DNA of 64,000 nt from Spirilliplanes yamanashiensis (GCF_016863475.1 NZ_BOOY01000037.1:1-64000); one strand, 5' to 3'. Shown: positions 9,115 to 18,920, counted from the first letter of the stretch. Made by a program: numbers and translations. The notes: generated by a model from the sequence alone, not told the origin.

Positions 9115-10641
9115 ATGGATCGTCGTACCCTGCTGACCGCCGGCGCCGGTGGCCTGCTGACCGCCGCGCTGCCCGCCGACGGCGTGCTGGCGGCGCCCGC
9201 GTGGCGGCCCGCCGGCCGGCCCGCCCTCACCCACGGCGTGCAGAGCGGTGACGTGTCCGCGCACTCCGCCGTGGTGTGGGCGCGCGCCGACCGGCCCGGC
9301 CGGCTGCGGGTCGAGGTGAGCCGCCGGCCGGACTTCCGCCGCGCCCGCGTGGTCACCGGCCCCGTGGTGACGCCCGCGTCCGACCTGACCGGCAAGCTGC
9401 GGCTGCGCGACCTGCCGCCCGGCGAGGACCTGTACTACCGGGTCCGGGTGGAGTCGCTCGACCGGCACGGCCTGCTCAGCGAGCCCGTGGTCGGCCGGCT
9501 GCGCACCGCGCCGGTGCGGCGCGCCGACGTGCGGTTCGTGTGGACGGGCGACGTCGCCGGGCAGGGCTGGGGCATCGACCCGGCGTTCGGCGGCATGAGC
9601 ATCTTCGCGGCGATGCGGGCCCGGCGGCCCGACTTCCTGCTGCACAGCGGCGACACCGTGTACGCCGACGGCCCGCTGCCGGAGACCGTCACGCTGCCCG
9701 ACGGCCGGGTGTGGCGCAACCTCGTGACGCCCGAGAAGGCGAAGGTGGCCGAGACGCTCACCGAGTACCGCGGCCAGTACGCGTACAACCTGCTCGACCC
9801 GGCGTACCGGGACTTCGCCGCGCACGTGCCGCAGGTGAACCAGTGGGACGACCACGAGGTCACCAATAACTGGTACCCGGGGGAGATCCTCACCGACGAC
9901 CGGTACACGGAGAAGCGGGTGGACGTGCTCGCGGCCCGGGCCCGGCAGGCGTTCCACGAGTGGCTGCCGACGGGTCGCGCGCCGCTGTACCGGCGGCTGT
10001 CGTACGGGCCGCGGCTCGACGTGTTCGTGCTGGACATGCGCACCTACAAGGACGTCAACGACGGCAACGTGTACGCCGACCCCGGCCGTGGCCTGCTGGG
10101 CCGGCAGCAGCGGGAGTGGCTGATCCGCGGGCTGCGCGACAGCCGGGCGACGTGGAAGGTGATCGCCGCGGACCTGCCGCTGGGCATCGTGGTGCCGGAC
10201 GGCCCGGCCGCCCAGGAGGGCGTGGCGAACGGCGATCCCGGCGCCCCGAAGGGCCGCGAGCTGGAGTTCGCCACGGTCCTGCGGGCCGCGCACCGGGCCG
10301 GCGTGACGGGCATCGTGTTCCTGACCGCCGACGTGCACTACACGGCCGCCCACCACTACGACCCGGCCCGGGCGGCGGTGCAGGACTTCACCCCGTTCTG
10401 GGAGTTCGTGTCCGGTCCGGCGCACGCGGGCGCGTTCGGCCCGAACGCGATGGACGCCACGTTCGGCCCGCGGGTGGAGTTCGTCAACGCCCCGCCCGCC
10501 GCGAACACCTCCCCGGCGGCCGGGTTCCAGCACTTCGGCGAGGTGAACGTCGACGGCGCGTCCGGGGCGCTGACCGTCGACCTGCGCGACCGGGCCGGCC
10601 GGGCGCTGTGGTCGACGACCCTGGCGGCGCCGGGCCGGTAA
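9115..10641 (+). CDS. Secreted PhoD-like alkaline phosphatase / phosphodiesterase
   Basis: The 508-residue protein starts MDRRTLLTAGAGG, a Tat-type twin-arginine signal, with likely cleavage after the VLAAPA region. An N-terminal Fn3-like domain (about 40-135) precedes a metallophosphatase domain with GDVAGQG, LLHSGDTVYADGP, the PhoD hallmark QWDDHEVTNNW and a late TADVHYTA histidine motif. PhoD enzymes bind Ca2+ and Fe3+ and hydrolyse phosphomono- or diesters outside the cell. AGGAGG lies upstream of the ATG. The gene is followed by the ileS T-box leader. Phosphate regulation is plausible, but no Pho box was identified. Confidence 0.9.
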   Translation: MDRRTLLTAGAGGLLTAALPADGVLAAPAWRPAGRPALTHGVQSGDVSAHSAVVWARADRPGRLRVEVSRRPDFRRARVVTGPVVTPASDLTGKLRLRDLPPGEDLYYRVRVESLDRHGLLSEPVVGRLRTAPVRRADVRFVWTGDVAGQGWGIDPAFGGMSIFAAMRARRPDFLLHSGDTVYADGPLPETVTLPDGRVWRNLVTPEKAKVAETLTEYRGQYAYNLLDPAYRDFAAHVPQVNQWDDHEVTNNWYPGEILTDDRYTEKRVDVLAARARQAFHEWLPTGRAPLYRRLSYGPRLDVFVLDMRTYKDVNDGNVYADPGRGLLGRQQREWLIRGLRDSRATWKVIAADLPLGIVVPDGPAAQEGVANGDPGAPKGRELEFATVLRAAHRAGVTGIVFLTADVHYTAAHHYDPARAAVQDFTPFWEFVSGPAHAGAFGPNAMDATFGPRVEFVNAPPAANTSPAAGFQHFGEVNVDGASGALTVDLRDRAGRALWSTTLAAPGR

Positions 10642-10659
10642 TGCGCGTGAGGGAATCCG

Positions 10660-10880
10660 ATGAGGGCCGGTATCGTTGTCCCAGCAGGCGACGAACCGGC
10701 CATCACCGGGGAGCCTCCGGAAGAACGGGTGACAACCCCAGTAGAACCGGGCGGGACCGGCCCGCGCAGCACGCCGGCGAACGAAGCGGGCGGTCGATCG
10801 GCCGTCAAGCGAGGTGGTACCGCGGGCCGTGAGGCTCGTCCTCGCAGTGTCCCTGACCTGCGACGACGGAAGCGATCACC
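10660..10880 (+). ncRNA. T-box riboswitch leader of ileS
   Basis: The leader contains the highly conserved T-box core at 10807-10826, including GAGGTGGTACCGCGGG. Its TGGT can pair with the ACCA end of uncharged tRNA-Ile. A short stem I forms between about 10666-10681 and 10687-10701. An ATC isoleucine codon at 10702-10704 next to it is the likely specifier. A hairpin at 10836-10869 ends inside the GGAAG Shine-Dalgarno of ileS, and no T-tract terminator is present. Control is therefore probably at translation, as known for actinobacterial ileS T-boxes. The exact boundaries are approximate. Confidence 0.88.
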
Positions 10881-10881
10881 G

Positions 10882-13800
10882 ATGGCCTACCCCCTGCACA
10901 CCGACGCGTCGGGTGTCCCGGCGAGCCCCGACCTGCCCGCCGTCGAGCGGGCGGTCCTCGACCACTGGACCGCCGACAAGACGTTCGAGGCGTCCGTCGA
11001 GCAGCGCCCCGCCGGCGACGAGGGCAGCAACGAGTACGTCTTCTACGACGGCCCGCCGTTCGCCAACGGCCTGCCGCACTACGGCCACCTGTTCACCGGG
11101 TACGTGAAGGACCTGGTGCCGCGCTACCAGACGATGCGCGGCCGGCGGGTGGAGCGCCGCTTCGGCTGGGACTGCCACGGCCTGCCCGCCGAGGTGGAGG
11201 CGGAGAAGCAGCTCGGCATCACCACCAAGGCGGAGATCGTCAAGCTGGGCGTGGCCGCGTTCAACGACGCCTGCCGCACGTCGGTGCTGAAGTACACCCA
11301 GGACTGGGAGCGCTACGTCAACCGGCAGGCGCGCTGGGTCGACTTCGGCAACGACTACAAGACCCTCGACACCGACTACATGGAGTCGGTGATGTGGGCG
11401 TTCCGCACGCTGCACGACAAGGGCCTGGTGTACGAGGGCTTCCGGGTGCTCGCGTACTGCTGGCGGTGCGAGACGCCGCTGAGCAACACCGAGACGCGCA
11501 TGGACGACGTGTACCGCGACCGGCAGGACCCCACCCTGACGGTGTGGTTCCAGCTGGACACGGGCGAGAAGGTCGGCGTCTGGACCACCACCCCGTGGAC
11601 GCTGCCGTCGAACCTGGCGCTGGCCGTGGGCCCCGACATCGAGTACGCGGTGCTGGAGAAGGACGGCCAGAAGCACATCGTCGGCGAGGCGCGCGTCGGC
11701 GCGTACGCCAAGGAGCTGGAGGGTTACGAGCAGGTCGGCACCGTGCGCGGCAGCGAGCTGGTCGGGCGGCGCTACACCCCGCTGTACGACTTCCTCGTCG
11801 AGCACGCGGGCGACAACGCGTACCAGGTGCTGGGGGCGGACTTCGTCACCACCGAGGACGGCACCGGGGTCGTGCACCTGGCGCCCGCGTTCGGCGAGGA
11901 CGACCAGACCGTCTGCAACGCCGCCGGCATCCCCACGATCGTCACCGTGGACGACCACACCCGGTTCACCGCGCTGGTGCCGCCGTACCAGGGTGAGCAG
12001 GTCTTCGACGTCAACAAGAGCGTGATCCGCGAGCTCAAGGAGCGCGGGGTCGTGCTGCGGCAGGACACCTACACGCACGCGTACCCGCACTGCTGGCGCT
12101 GCTCGACGCCGCTGGTCTACAAGGCCGTGTCGTCGTGGTTCGTGGCGGTCACCCGGTTCCGCGACCGCATGGTCGAGCTGAACCAGGAGATCACCTGGAC
12201 GCCGGCGCACGTCAAGGACGGCTCGTTCGGCAAGTGGCTGGCGGGCGCCCGCGACTGGTCGATCTCCCGGAACCGGTTCTGGGGCTCGCCGATCCCGGTG
12301 TGGAAGTCCGACGACCCGAACTACCCGCGCGTCGACGTGTACGGCTCCCTCGCGGAGCTGGAGCGCGACTTCGGGGTGGCCGTCACCGACCTGCACCGGC
12401 CGTTCGTCGACGAGCTGACCCGGCCCAACCCGGACGACCCGACCGGGAAGTCGACGATGCGCCGGGTGCCGGAGGTGCTGGACTGCTGGTTCGAGTCGGG
12501 CTCGATGCCGTTCGCCCAGGTGCACTACCCGTTCGAGAACAAGGACTGGTTCGAGCACCACTACCCGGGCGACTTCATCGTCGAGTACATCGCGCAGACC
12601 CGCGGCTGGTTCTACACGATGCACGTGCTGGCCACGGCGCTGTTCGACCGGCCCGCGTTCCGCAACTGCGTCAGCCACGGCATCCTGCTCGGCGCCGACG
12701 GCGCCAAGATGTCCAAGAGCCTGCGCAACTACCCCGACGTGTACGGGGTGTTCGACTCGCACGGCTCCGACGCCATGCGCTGGATGCTGATGTCGTCGCC
12801 GGTGCTGCGCGGCGGCGACGCCCCTGTGACGGAGCCGGCGATCCGCGACGCCGTGCGCCAGGTGCTGCTGCCGCTGTGGAACGTCTGGTACTTCTTCAGC
12901 CTGTACGCCAACGCCTCCGGCCACACCGCCCGGTTCCGGACGGACTCGGCGCACCTGCTCGACCGGTACGTGCTGGCCAAGACGCGCGAGCTGGTCGCCG
13001 ACACCACCCGGCAGCTCGACGAGTACGACATCTCGGGCGCGTGCGCGTCGGTGCGCTCGTTCCTCGACGCGCTGACCAACTGGTACGTGCGCCGGTCCCG
13101 CGACCGGTTCTGGGCGGGCGACGCCGACGCGTTCGACACCCTCGCCACCGTGCTGGAGACGCTCTGCCGGGTGATGGCGCCGCTCGCGCCGCTCACCGCG
13201 GAGGAGATCTGGCGCGGCCTGACCGGCGAGCGGTCGGTGCACCTCACCGACTGGCCGTCCGCCGACGGGTACCCGGCCGACCACGACCTGGTGGCGTCCA
13301 TGGACGCGGTCCGCGACGTCTGCTCGGCGGCGCTGTCGCTGCGCAAGGCCCGCGCGCTGCGCGTCCGGCTGCCGCTGTCGACGCTGACCGTGGCGACCGA
13401 CCGGGCGGCGGCGCTGCGGCCGTTCGCCGACCTGGTCGCCGACGAGGTCAACGTGAAGGAGGTCGTGTTCACCGACGCCGTCGCCGACTATTGCCGGCAG
13501 GTGCTCACCGTCGTCCCGCGGGCGCTCGGCCCGCGCGTCGGCGGCCAGGTGCAGCAGGTGATCAAGGCCGTCAAGAGCGGCGACTGGTCGCTCGTGGACG
13601 GCGCCCCGGTCGCGGCCGGCGTGACGCTGCAGGAGGGCGAGTACGAGCTGAAGCTCGTCGCCGCCGACCCGGAGCAGTCCGCGCCGCTGCCCGGCGGCGA
13701 GGGCGTCGTCGTGCTCGACACCGCGGTCACGCCCGAGCTGGCCGCCGAGGGCCTCGCCCGCGACGTCGTCCGCGTCGTGCAGCAGGCCCGCCGCGAGGCC

Positions 13801-13995
13801 GGGCTCGACGTGTCCGACCGGGTGTCGGTGGCGCTCGCCGCGTCCGGTGCGGTCACCGACGCGGTGCGCGCGCACCGCGACTTCGTGGCCCGCGAGGTGC
13901 TCGCCGAGGCGATCACCTTCGACGACGGCGTGGCCGGGTTCACCGGCGAGGCCGGCGAGGGCGAGCCGGTCACGGTGGCGGTCATCGCCGTCTGA
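10882..13995 (+). CDS. ileS: Isoleucyl-tRNA synthetase, eukaryote-like (type 2) class
   Basis: IleS charges tRNA-Ile and edits valine. The 1037-residue protein has a HYGH signature at residues 66-69 within GLPHYGH and KMSKS at 609-613 followed by LRNYPD. The HYGH and [11 protein letters not shown] forms mark the type-2 IleRS class shared with eukaryotes; mycobacterial members of this class are naturally insensitive to mupirocin. The ATG at 10882 follows GGAAG and starts the recognisable N-terminus; the in-frame extension upstream covers the T-box leader and is not coding. Expression should rise when tRNA-Ile is uncharged. Confidence 0.96.
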   Translation: MAYPLHTDASGVPASPDLPAVERAVLDHWTADKTFEASVEQRPAGDEGSNEYVFYDGPPFANGLPHYGHLFTGYVKDLVPRYQTMRGRRVERRFGWDCHGLPAEVEAEKQLGITTKAEIVKLGVAAFNDACRTSVLKYTQDWERYVNRQARWVDFGNDYKTLDTDYMESVMWAFRTLHDKGLVYEGFRVLAYCWRCETPLSNTETRMDDVYRDRQDPTLTVWFQLDTGEKVGVWTTTPWTLPSNLALAVGPDIEYAVLEKDGQKHIVGEARVGAYAKELEGYEQVGTVRGSELVGRRYTPLYDFLVEHAGDNAYQVLGADFVTTEDGTGVVHLAPAFGEDDQTVCNAAGIPTIVTVDDHTRFTALVPPYQGEQVFDVNKSVIRELKERGVVLRQDTYTHAYPHCWRCSTPLVYKAVSSWFVAVTRFRDRMVELNQEITWTPAHVKDGSFGKWLAGARDWSISRNRFWGSPIPVWKSDDPNYPRVDVYGSLAELERDFGVAVTDLHRPFVDELTRPNPDDPTGKSTMRRVPEVLDCWFESGSMPFAQVHYPFENKDWFEHHYPGDFIVEYIAQTRGWFYTMHVLATALFDRPAFRNCVSHGILLGADGAKMSKSLRNYPDVYGVFDSHGSDAMRWMLMSSPVLRGGDAPVTEPAIRDAVRQVLLPLWNVWYFFSLYANASGHTARFRTDSAHLLDRYVLAKTRELVADTTRQLDEYDISGACASVRSFLDALTNWYVRRSRDRFWAGDADAFDTLATVLETLCRVMAPLAPLTAEEIWRGLTGERSVHLTDWPSADGYPADHDLVASMDAVRDVCSAALSLRKARALRVRLPLSTLTVATDRAAALRPFADLVADEVNVKEVVFTDAVADYCRQVLTVVPRALGPRVGGQVQQVIKAVKSGDWSLVDGAPVAAGVTLQEGEYELKLVAADPEQSAPLPGGEGVVVLDTAVTPELAAEGLARDVVRVVQQARREAGLDVSDRVSVALAASGAVTDAVRAHRDFVAREVLAEAITFDDGVAGFTGEAGEGEPVTVAVIAV

Positions 13996-14027
13996 TCCGG
14001 TGTGACGCCCACCGCGTCACTTCCGTG

Positions 14028-14066
14028 CGAGGGGGCGGTGTCCGCTACGGTGACACCGCCCCCTCG
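14028..14066 (+). terminator. 15-bp hairpin after ileS, without T-tract
   Basis: A perfect 15-bp stem (14028-14042 with 14052-14066) closes a 9-nt loop downstream of the ileS stop. No T-run follows. The loop contains the TACGGT hexamer that could serve as the -10 of the next gene. Confidence 0.5.
14046..14051 (+). promoter_or_regulatory. Candidate -10 hexamer for acyltransferase gene
   Basis: TACGGT lies about 40 bases before the GTG at 14093, inside the loop of the post-ileS hairpin. It would give a leader of about 35 nt that includes the GGAGG Shine-Dalgarno. Confidence 0.35.
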
Positions 14067-14092
14067 TCATGCACCGGAACGCCGGAGGACCT

Positions 14093-14776
14093 GTGCCGCT
14101 GCTCTACACGATCGGTCAATGGACCGTCGGCAACACCATGAAGCTCGGCTGGCGGCCCACCGTCGAGGGCCTGGAGAACGTCCCGGCGACCGGGGGCGCC
14201 ATCCTCGCCGGCAACCACCTGTCCGTCGCCGACGAGCTGTTCCTCGGCTCCGTCGTGCCCCGGCACATCGCGTTCTGGGCCAAGTCGGAGTACTTCAAGG
14301 GCTCCGGCGTCGGCGGCCGGCTCACCCGCGCGCTCATGCACGGCCTCGGCTGCATCCCCGTCGAGCGGGCCGGCGGGCGGGCTGCGCTGGCCGCGTTCGA
14401 CGGCGCCGTCCCGGTGCTCAAGGCCGGCGACCTGGTCGCGGTCTACCCCGAGGGCACCCGCTCGCCCGACGGCCGGCTCTACCGCGGCCGCACCGGCGCC
14501 GCCCGGCTCGCCGTCGCCGCCGGGGTGCCGCTCATCCCGGTCGGCGTCCTCGGCACCGAGAAGGTGCAGCCCATCGGCCAGCCGTACCCGAAGCCGTTCA
14601 CCGGCAAGGTCACCGTCCGGTTCGGCAAGCCGATCGAGACCACCGGCCGCGGCGACGACCGCACCGCCCTGCGCGAACTCACCGACGAGCTGATGGCCGA
14701 GATCCAGAAGCTCACCGGCCAGGAGTACGTGCCGCGGTACGCCCCGCCGCGCGGCGCCACCCCGCCCGCCGCCTAG
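14093..14776 (+). CDS. 1-acyl-sn-glycerol-3-phosphate acyltransferase (PlsC family)
   Basis: A membrane-associated acyltransferase of phospholipid synthesis that converts lysophosphatidate to phosphatidate. The 227-residue protein has the catalytic HX4D motif as NHLSVAD, and the substrate-binding block YPEGTRSPDG about 70 residues later. GTG at 14093 is chosen because GGAGG sits just upstream; an ATG at 14069 in the same frame has no such site. The last bases overlap the convergent photolyase gene by four nucleotides, the two stops sharing CTAG. Other family members acylate different lysolipids, so the substrate is inferred. Confidence 0.88.
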   Translation: MPLLYTIGQWTVGNTMKLGWRPTVEGLENVPATGGAILAGNHLSVADELFLGSVVPRHIAFWAKSEYFKGSGVGGRLTRALMHGLGCIPVERAGGRAALAAFDGAVPVLKAGDLVAVYPEGTRSPDGRLYRGRTGAARLAVAAGVPLIPVGVLGTEKVQPIGQPYPKPFTGKVTVRFGKPIETTGRGDDRTALRELTDELMAEIQKLTGQEYVPRYAPPRGATPPAA

Positions 14777-16236
14777 GGGGTGCCGCGGGCGGCCTCCTGC
14801 TCCACCACCGCGTCGACGTCACCGAGCCGGTCCAGGCCGCGCAGCGGCTGGCGCATCCGGTGGTTGCCCTCGAACGCGGCGGCGTTGCGGGACAGGAACG
14901 CCCAGTACCCCGCCGTGTACGGGCACGCGTGGTCGCCCAGGCGCACCTTCGGGTCGTACCGGCAGCCGCCGCAGTAGTCGCTCATCCGGTTGATGTACGC
15001 GCCGCCCGCCGCGTACGGCTTCGTGCTCATCCGGCCCGCGTCGGCGAACTGGCTCATCCCGATCACGTTCGCCGTCATCACCCACTCGTAGCCGTCGACG
15101 AAGCAGCGGTGGAACCAGTCCGACAGCTCGTCCGGCCGCCAGCCCCGCTGCAGCGCGTAGTTGCCCAGCACCATCAGCCGCGGGATGTGGTGCACCCAGC
15201 CGCGGTCGCGCACCCCGGCCAGCACGTCCGCCAGGCAGCGCGCGTCGACGTGGTCGGCGTCGAGGTTCGCGAACCAGTCCGGCAGCGACGACCGGGCGCC
15301 CAGCCGGTTCTCGCCCCGGTACTCCGGTTCGAAGTACCAGTACAGGTGCCAGACGAAGTCGCGCCAGCCGATCAGCTGCCGCACGAAACCCTCCACGCTC
15401 GCCAGCGGCGCCGCCCCGGACCGGTACGCGTCCTCCGCGGCGTGCACCGCCTCCAGCGGGTCCAGCAGACCCAGGTTGATCGGCGCCGACAGCATGCTGT
15501 GCGCCATGAACGGGTCGCCGGCCAGCATCGCGTCCTCGTACGGGCCGAACACCGGCAGCCGGTGCCGCACGAAGTGCCGCAGCCGGGCCAGCGCCTCCCG
15601 CCGGGTGGCCGGGAACAGCCGCGGCCCGTCCCGGCCCACGAACTCGATGCCGTCGTCGCGCGCCCAGCGGTCCAGGTCCTCGCGCACCTGCGCGTCCACG
15701 TCGTCCTCGCGGATCGCCGGGGGCGGCGGCACCGCCAGCTTGTCCGCGCCGCGCGGCGGCGGCTGCCGGTTGTCGTGGTCCAGGTTCCAGGTGCCGCCCG
15801 CCGGCTCCGCGCCGTCCATCAGCACGTCGTGCCGGCGGCGCGCGTCCCGGTAGAAGTCCTCCAGCCGCAGCCCGCGCCGCCCGCCCGCCCACGCCGTGAA
15901 GTCCGCCGGCGCCGTCACGAAGCCGCGCGGCGGCAGCACCTCCGCGGCCAGCCGGTGCGCCAGGTCCCGGGCCCGCCGCGACGTCGGATGACACACCGAC
16001 ACCGGCTCGCCCAGCCCGCGCACCGCCTCGCCGTACGTCTCGGCCCGCACGAACACCGCCCGGTCGCCCAGCTCCGCCGCCCGGTGCCGCAGTGCCGACA
16101 GCACCAGGTGCGCCTTCTGCCGGTGGAAGCGCCGGCGGCGGAACACCGCCTTCGACTCCACCAGCAGCACCGGCTGCCGCGGCCCGTCGAGGAAGTGCGG
16201 ACCCAGCTGGTCCGCGAACAGCCAGCGCCGCATCAT
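14773..16236 (-). CDS. Iron-sulfur (6-4) photolyase / CryPro-type cryptochrome-photolyase
   Basis: A 487-residue FeS-BCP family member that would bind FAD and a [4Fe-4S] cluster and repair pyrimidine (6-4) photoproducts with light. The N-terminal antenna-binding Rossmann domain begins RRWLFADQLGPHF. The C-terminal FAD region has NLGLLDP, FVRQLIGWRDFVW and ANVIGMSQFADAG. Four cysteines lie at 334, 422, 425 and 438. Their spacing of 88, 3 and 13 equals that of the cluster ligands in Agrobacterium PhrB (350, 438, 441, 454). The gene is convergent with the acyltransferase gene and the start codon is an ATG pair. A photoreceptor role instead of repair is possible. Confidence 0.92.
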   Translation of the reverse strand: MMRRWLFADQLGPHFLDGPRQPVLLVESKAVFRRRRFHRQKAHLVLSALRHRAAELGDRAVFVRAETYGEAVRGLGEPVSVCHPTSRRARDLAHRLAAEVLPPRGFVTAPADFTAWAGGRRGLRLEDFYRDARRRHDVLMDGAEPAGGTWNLDHDNRQPPPRGADKLAVPPPPAIREDDVDAQVREDLDRWARDDGIEFVGRDGPRLFPATRREALARLRHFVRHRLPVFGPYEDAMLAGDPFMAHSMLSAPINLGLLDPLEAVHAAEDAYRSGAAPLASVEGFVRQLIGWRDFVWHLYWYFEPEYRGENRLGARSSLPDWFANLDADHVDARCLADVLAGVRDRGWVHHIPRLMVLGNYALQRGWRPDELSDWFHRCFVDGYEWVMTANVIGMSQFADAGRMSTKPYAAGGAYINRMSDYCGGCRYDPKVRLGDHACPYTAGYWAFLSRNAAAFEGNHRMRQPLRGLDRLGDVDAVVEQEAARGTP

Positions 16237-16264
16237 CCTGCCAGGATGCCCGCCGGCGCCCCGG

Positions 16265-17974
16265 TCATGCGCGGCCGAGCACCGCGCCGCGCAGCAGATT
16301 CACCAGCTCCGCGCTCTCGTCCAGCGACCGGCGGGTCAGCAGCACCCGGGCCAGGCTGCCATGATCGGCCCACCCGCACACCGCCACCGCCGCCCCGCCG
16401 TCCCGGCCCACCCCGCACCGCAGGTGCGCCCCCTGCTCACCCGTCTCGTACGTCTGCACGCCGCTCAGCCGGTACTCGGCGTCGAGCCGGCTGACCTCCT
16501 GCTCCAGGTCCGTGCCGGGCCGCCAGCGCAGCCCCGTCACCCCCGCCACCGTCACCCGCTTGCCGCGCCGGTCGGTGTAGACCCCCGCGAACGCCTCGTC
16601 GCCGCCCAGCGGCCGCATCTCCTCGGCGAGGGCGTCCGCCGTCCGCCGCCCGGCCGCGTCGTCGCGCAGGCTCAGATCCTTGAACGTCAGCGGCAGCACC
16701 GCGTCCGCCGGGTACTGCTGCGCCACCGGCCACCCGAACCACGCCGGCACGCCACAGCAGCACAGCAGGCTGACCAGCGAGAACACCCCGAAGCGCCGCC
16801 CCCACCGGCGCCGCCTGCGCGGCGGCGGAGGCGGCGGCCCCACCGGCCGCGCGGGCGGCCGCCGGTCCGCGAGCCGCTGCGCCTCCGACAGCCGGGCCTG
16901 CGCCTCGGCCAGCGCCTTCGCGGCGGCCCGGCGCTCGCGCCGGTTCGGCTTCCTGGTGGGTACGCGCGGCGGTGGCGGCGGCAACGGCCGCCTCCCGGGC
17001 TGCGCGGCGGCCCCGTGCGCCCTTGCCGACGCTGTCGGCGCCGCCGGCGGGTGGCCGGCGCCGCGCGGCGGTGGGGGCGGTGGGGGAGCGGCGGCCCGGC
17101 GGTCGGCGGCGGGCCTGGATGGCTGGCCCGCCCCCGGCGGGAAGCCGGGCACCCGGTCGTGGCGGGTGGGCGGGTGCGCGGCGGCCGGGTCCTGGCGGGT
17201 CTGGGGGTGGCCGGCGGCCGGGTCGTGGAGGCCGCGTGGGTGGCCGGGGGCGAGGTCATGGCGGGTGGGTGGGAAGGCGGCGGGCCCGTCGGGGGCCGTG
17301 CGGGGCCGGCCGGGGCGGTCGATCGCCGTCGGCGGCAGGTCGACCGGCCGCTCGACGGCCGTGGGCGGCAGGGTCGTCCACCCGGCGTCTTCCGGCAGCC
17401 CGCCGGCGAGCCACGGGGCGTCCTGGCCGGCCCACGGGTCGACCGCGGGCGGGTGCTCGGGCACCGGCTCCTCGGCCGGCGGCGGGGGCGGCTGGGTGCG
17501 CCGCAGCCGCGCCCACCGGCTGCGCTTGGGCTGCGCGGGCGGCACGACCGCCGACCCGCTCCACCGCGCCAGGCCGGGATCGGTGGGCTCGTCGCCGTTG
17601 CCGGTGACGGGCGTGGCGTCCCCGGCCCGCGTCGCCTCGTCGGCGGCGGTCCCTTCGACCCGGGTGCGGTCGGACCCGGGCCCGCCCGCCTCGACCCGCG
17701 TGGCATCGTTCCCGGCGGCCGGGCGAGGGGCCTCGGACCACGTGGGGCCGGAACCGGCCCCACCAGCGTCGACCCGCGTGGGGTCGCTCTCGACCGCCGC
17801 GTCGCCGTCCGCGGCCGGACCGGCCGTGGACGGTTCGAATATGTCTGTGCGTCTTTCGGTGGCGGCCCCGTCGGGGCCGGTGGGGCGGGGGTCGGCGGGC
17901 GGAGCGGCGACGCCGTCGGGCCCGGGCGCCGGGGTGCCGGCGTGCGGGTTCGGGTCGCCGACCTGGTGGGACAT
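16265..17974 (-). CDS. Repeat-rich single-pass membrane protein with CGWADHGS domain
   Basis: The 569-residue protein has a disordered cytoplasmic N-terminus with repeated D.TRVEAGG-like segments, then a Pro-rich part with a fourfold 11-residue repeat. A charged helix (about 370-395) and one membrane segment (about 415-435, Cys-rich) follow. The extracytoplasmic domain ends LRCGV...VCGWADHGSLARVL, the same pattern as in the gene at 61-723. The ATG at 17974 follows GGAGAGGAAA, so the in-frame extension to 18154 is rejected. It is divergent from the RsbQ-like gene. Function is unknown; a link to stress signalling next door is speculation. Confidence 0.8.
   Translation of the reverse strand: MSHQVGDPNPHAGTPAPGPDGVAAPPADPRPTGPDGAATERRTDIFEPSTAGPAADGDAAVESDPTRVDAGGAGSGPTWSEAPRPAAGNDATRVEAGGPGSDRTRVEGTAADEATRAGDATPVTGNGDEPTDPGLARWSGSAVVPPAQPKRSRWARLRRTQPPPPPAEEPVPEHPPAVDPWAGQDAPWLAGGLPEDAGWTTLPPTAVERPVDLPPTAIDRPGRPRTAPDGPAAFPPTRHDLAPGHPRGLHDPAAGHPQTRQDPAAAHPPTRHDRVPGFPPGAGQPSRPAADRRAAAPPPPPPPRGAGHPPAAPTASARAHGAAAQPGRRPLPPPPPRVPTRKPNRRERRAAAKALAEAQARLSEAQRLADRRPPARPVGPPPPPPRRRRRWGRRFGVFSLVSLLCCCGVPAWFGWPVAQQYPADAVLPLTFKDLSLRDDAAGRRTADALAEEMRPLGGDEAFAGVYTDRRGKRVTVAGVTGLRWRPGTDLEQEVSRLDAEYRLSGVQTYETGEQGAHLRCGVGRDGGAAVAVCGWADHGSLARVLLTRRSLDESAELVNLLRGAVLGRA
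17135..17266 (-). repeat. 33-bp tandem repeat, four units, coding
   Basis: Four 33-bp units encode 11-residue variants of TRHDxAPGHPx in the proline-rich cytoplasmic part of the membrane protein at 16265-17974. Confidence 0.75.
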
Positions 17975-18108
17975 CGGTTTCCTCTCCGCGCCGGGGAGGG
18001 CGCACCCCAGCGAGGTTAGTACCGCGATTCCACCCCCGCGATCACTGTGCGTCCACTGTGCGGTGCGGGAACGGGCATCCTGGAGAAGACAGCGGGCGCG
18101 CCGCGACG

Positions 18109-18114
18109 TAATGT
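18109..18114 (+). promoter_or_regulatory. Candidate -10 hexamer of RsbQ-like operon
   Basis: TAATGT ends eight nucleotides before the ATG at 18123, and no Shine-Dalgarno is evident. It supports 18123 rather than the in-frame ATG at 18111, which lies within the hexamer. Confidence 0.35.
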
Positions 18115-18122
18115 CGGCTGGG

Positions 18123-18920
18123 ATGAGCACGCTGTTGCGGAATGCGATCACCATGTGCGGGCCGCCGGACGGTCCGCCGATGCTTTTCGCGCACGGGTTC
18201 GGGTGCGATCAGAACATGTGGCGGTACGTGGCGCCCGCGTTCGAGGAGTCGCACCGGGTGGTGCTCTTCGACCACGTCGGGGCCGGGAAGTCCGATCTGT
18301 TGGCCTATGACCCCGAGAAGTACGACTCGCTGAACGGGTACGCCACCGACGTCCTGGAGATCGTCGAGGAGCTGGACCTGCGCGACGTGGTGTTCGTGGG
18401 GCACTCGGTGAGCGCCATGATCGGCGTGCTCGCGGTGGTGCGCGACCCGGGCCGGTTCGCGGGGCTGGTGCTGGTGGGGCCGTCGCCGCGCTACATCGAC
18501 GATGCGGACTACGTGGGCGGGTTCGGCAAGGCGGACGTCGACGAGCTGATCGACTCGCTGGACAGCAATTATCTGGGCTGGTCGTCGGCGATGGCGCCGG
18601 TGATCATGGGCAACCCGGAGCGGCCGGAGCTGGGCGAGGAGCTGACGAACAGCTTCTGCCGCACGGATCCGGCGATCGCCCGGCAGTTCGCCCGGGTCAC
18701 GTTCTACGGCGACAACCGGGCCGACCTGGCGCAGGTGGCGGTGCCGTCGCTGGTGCTGCAGTGCGCCGACGACCCGATCGCCCCGACGCCGGTCGGCGAG
18801 TACGTGCACCGCGCCATCCCGGGCAGCAGCATCGTGCACCTGACGGCGACGGGGCACTGCCCGAACCTGAGCGCCCCCGAGGAGACGGTGGCCGCGATCC
18901 GGGCGTTCCTGGCGACATGA
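18123..18920 (+). CDS. rsbQ: RsbQ-like alpha/beta hydrolase (KAI2/RsbQ family)
   Basis: The 265-residue protein resembles Bacillus subtilis RsbQ along its whole length: HGFGCDQ, AFEESHRVVLFDHVGAG, CRTDPAIARQFA and LQCADDPIAP. The catalytic triad is visible as Ser95 (GHSVS), Asp217 and His245 (GHCPN). RsbQ is required with the PAS-phosphatase RsbP to activate SigB in energy stress, probably by delivering a small hydrophobic ligand to the PAS domain. Here too the next gene, overlapping by ATGA, encodes a PAS-containing PP2C phosphatase. The family also includes the plant karrikin/strigolactone receptors. The ligand is unknown. Confidence 0.92.
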   Translation: MSTLLRNAITMCGPPDGPPMLFAHGFGCDQNMWRYVAPAFEESHRVVLFDHVGAGKSDLLAYDPEKYDSLNGYATDVLEIVEELDLRDVVFVGHSVSAMIGVLAVVRDPGRFAGLVLVGPSPRYIDDADYVGGFGKADVDELIDSLDSNYLGWSSAMAPVIMGNPERPELGEELTNSFCRTDPAIARQFARVTFYGDNRADLAQVAVPSLVLQCADDPIAPTPVGEYVHRAIPGSSIVHLTATGHCPNLSAPEETVAAIRAFLAT

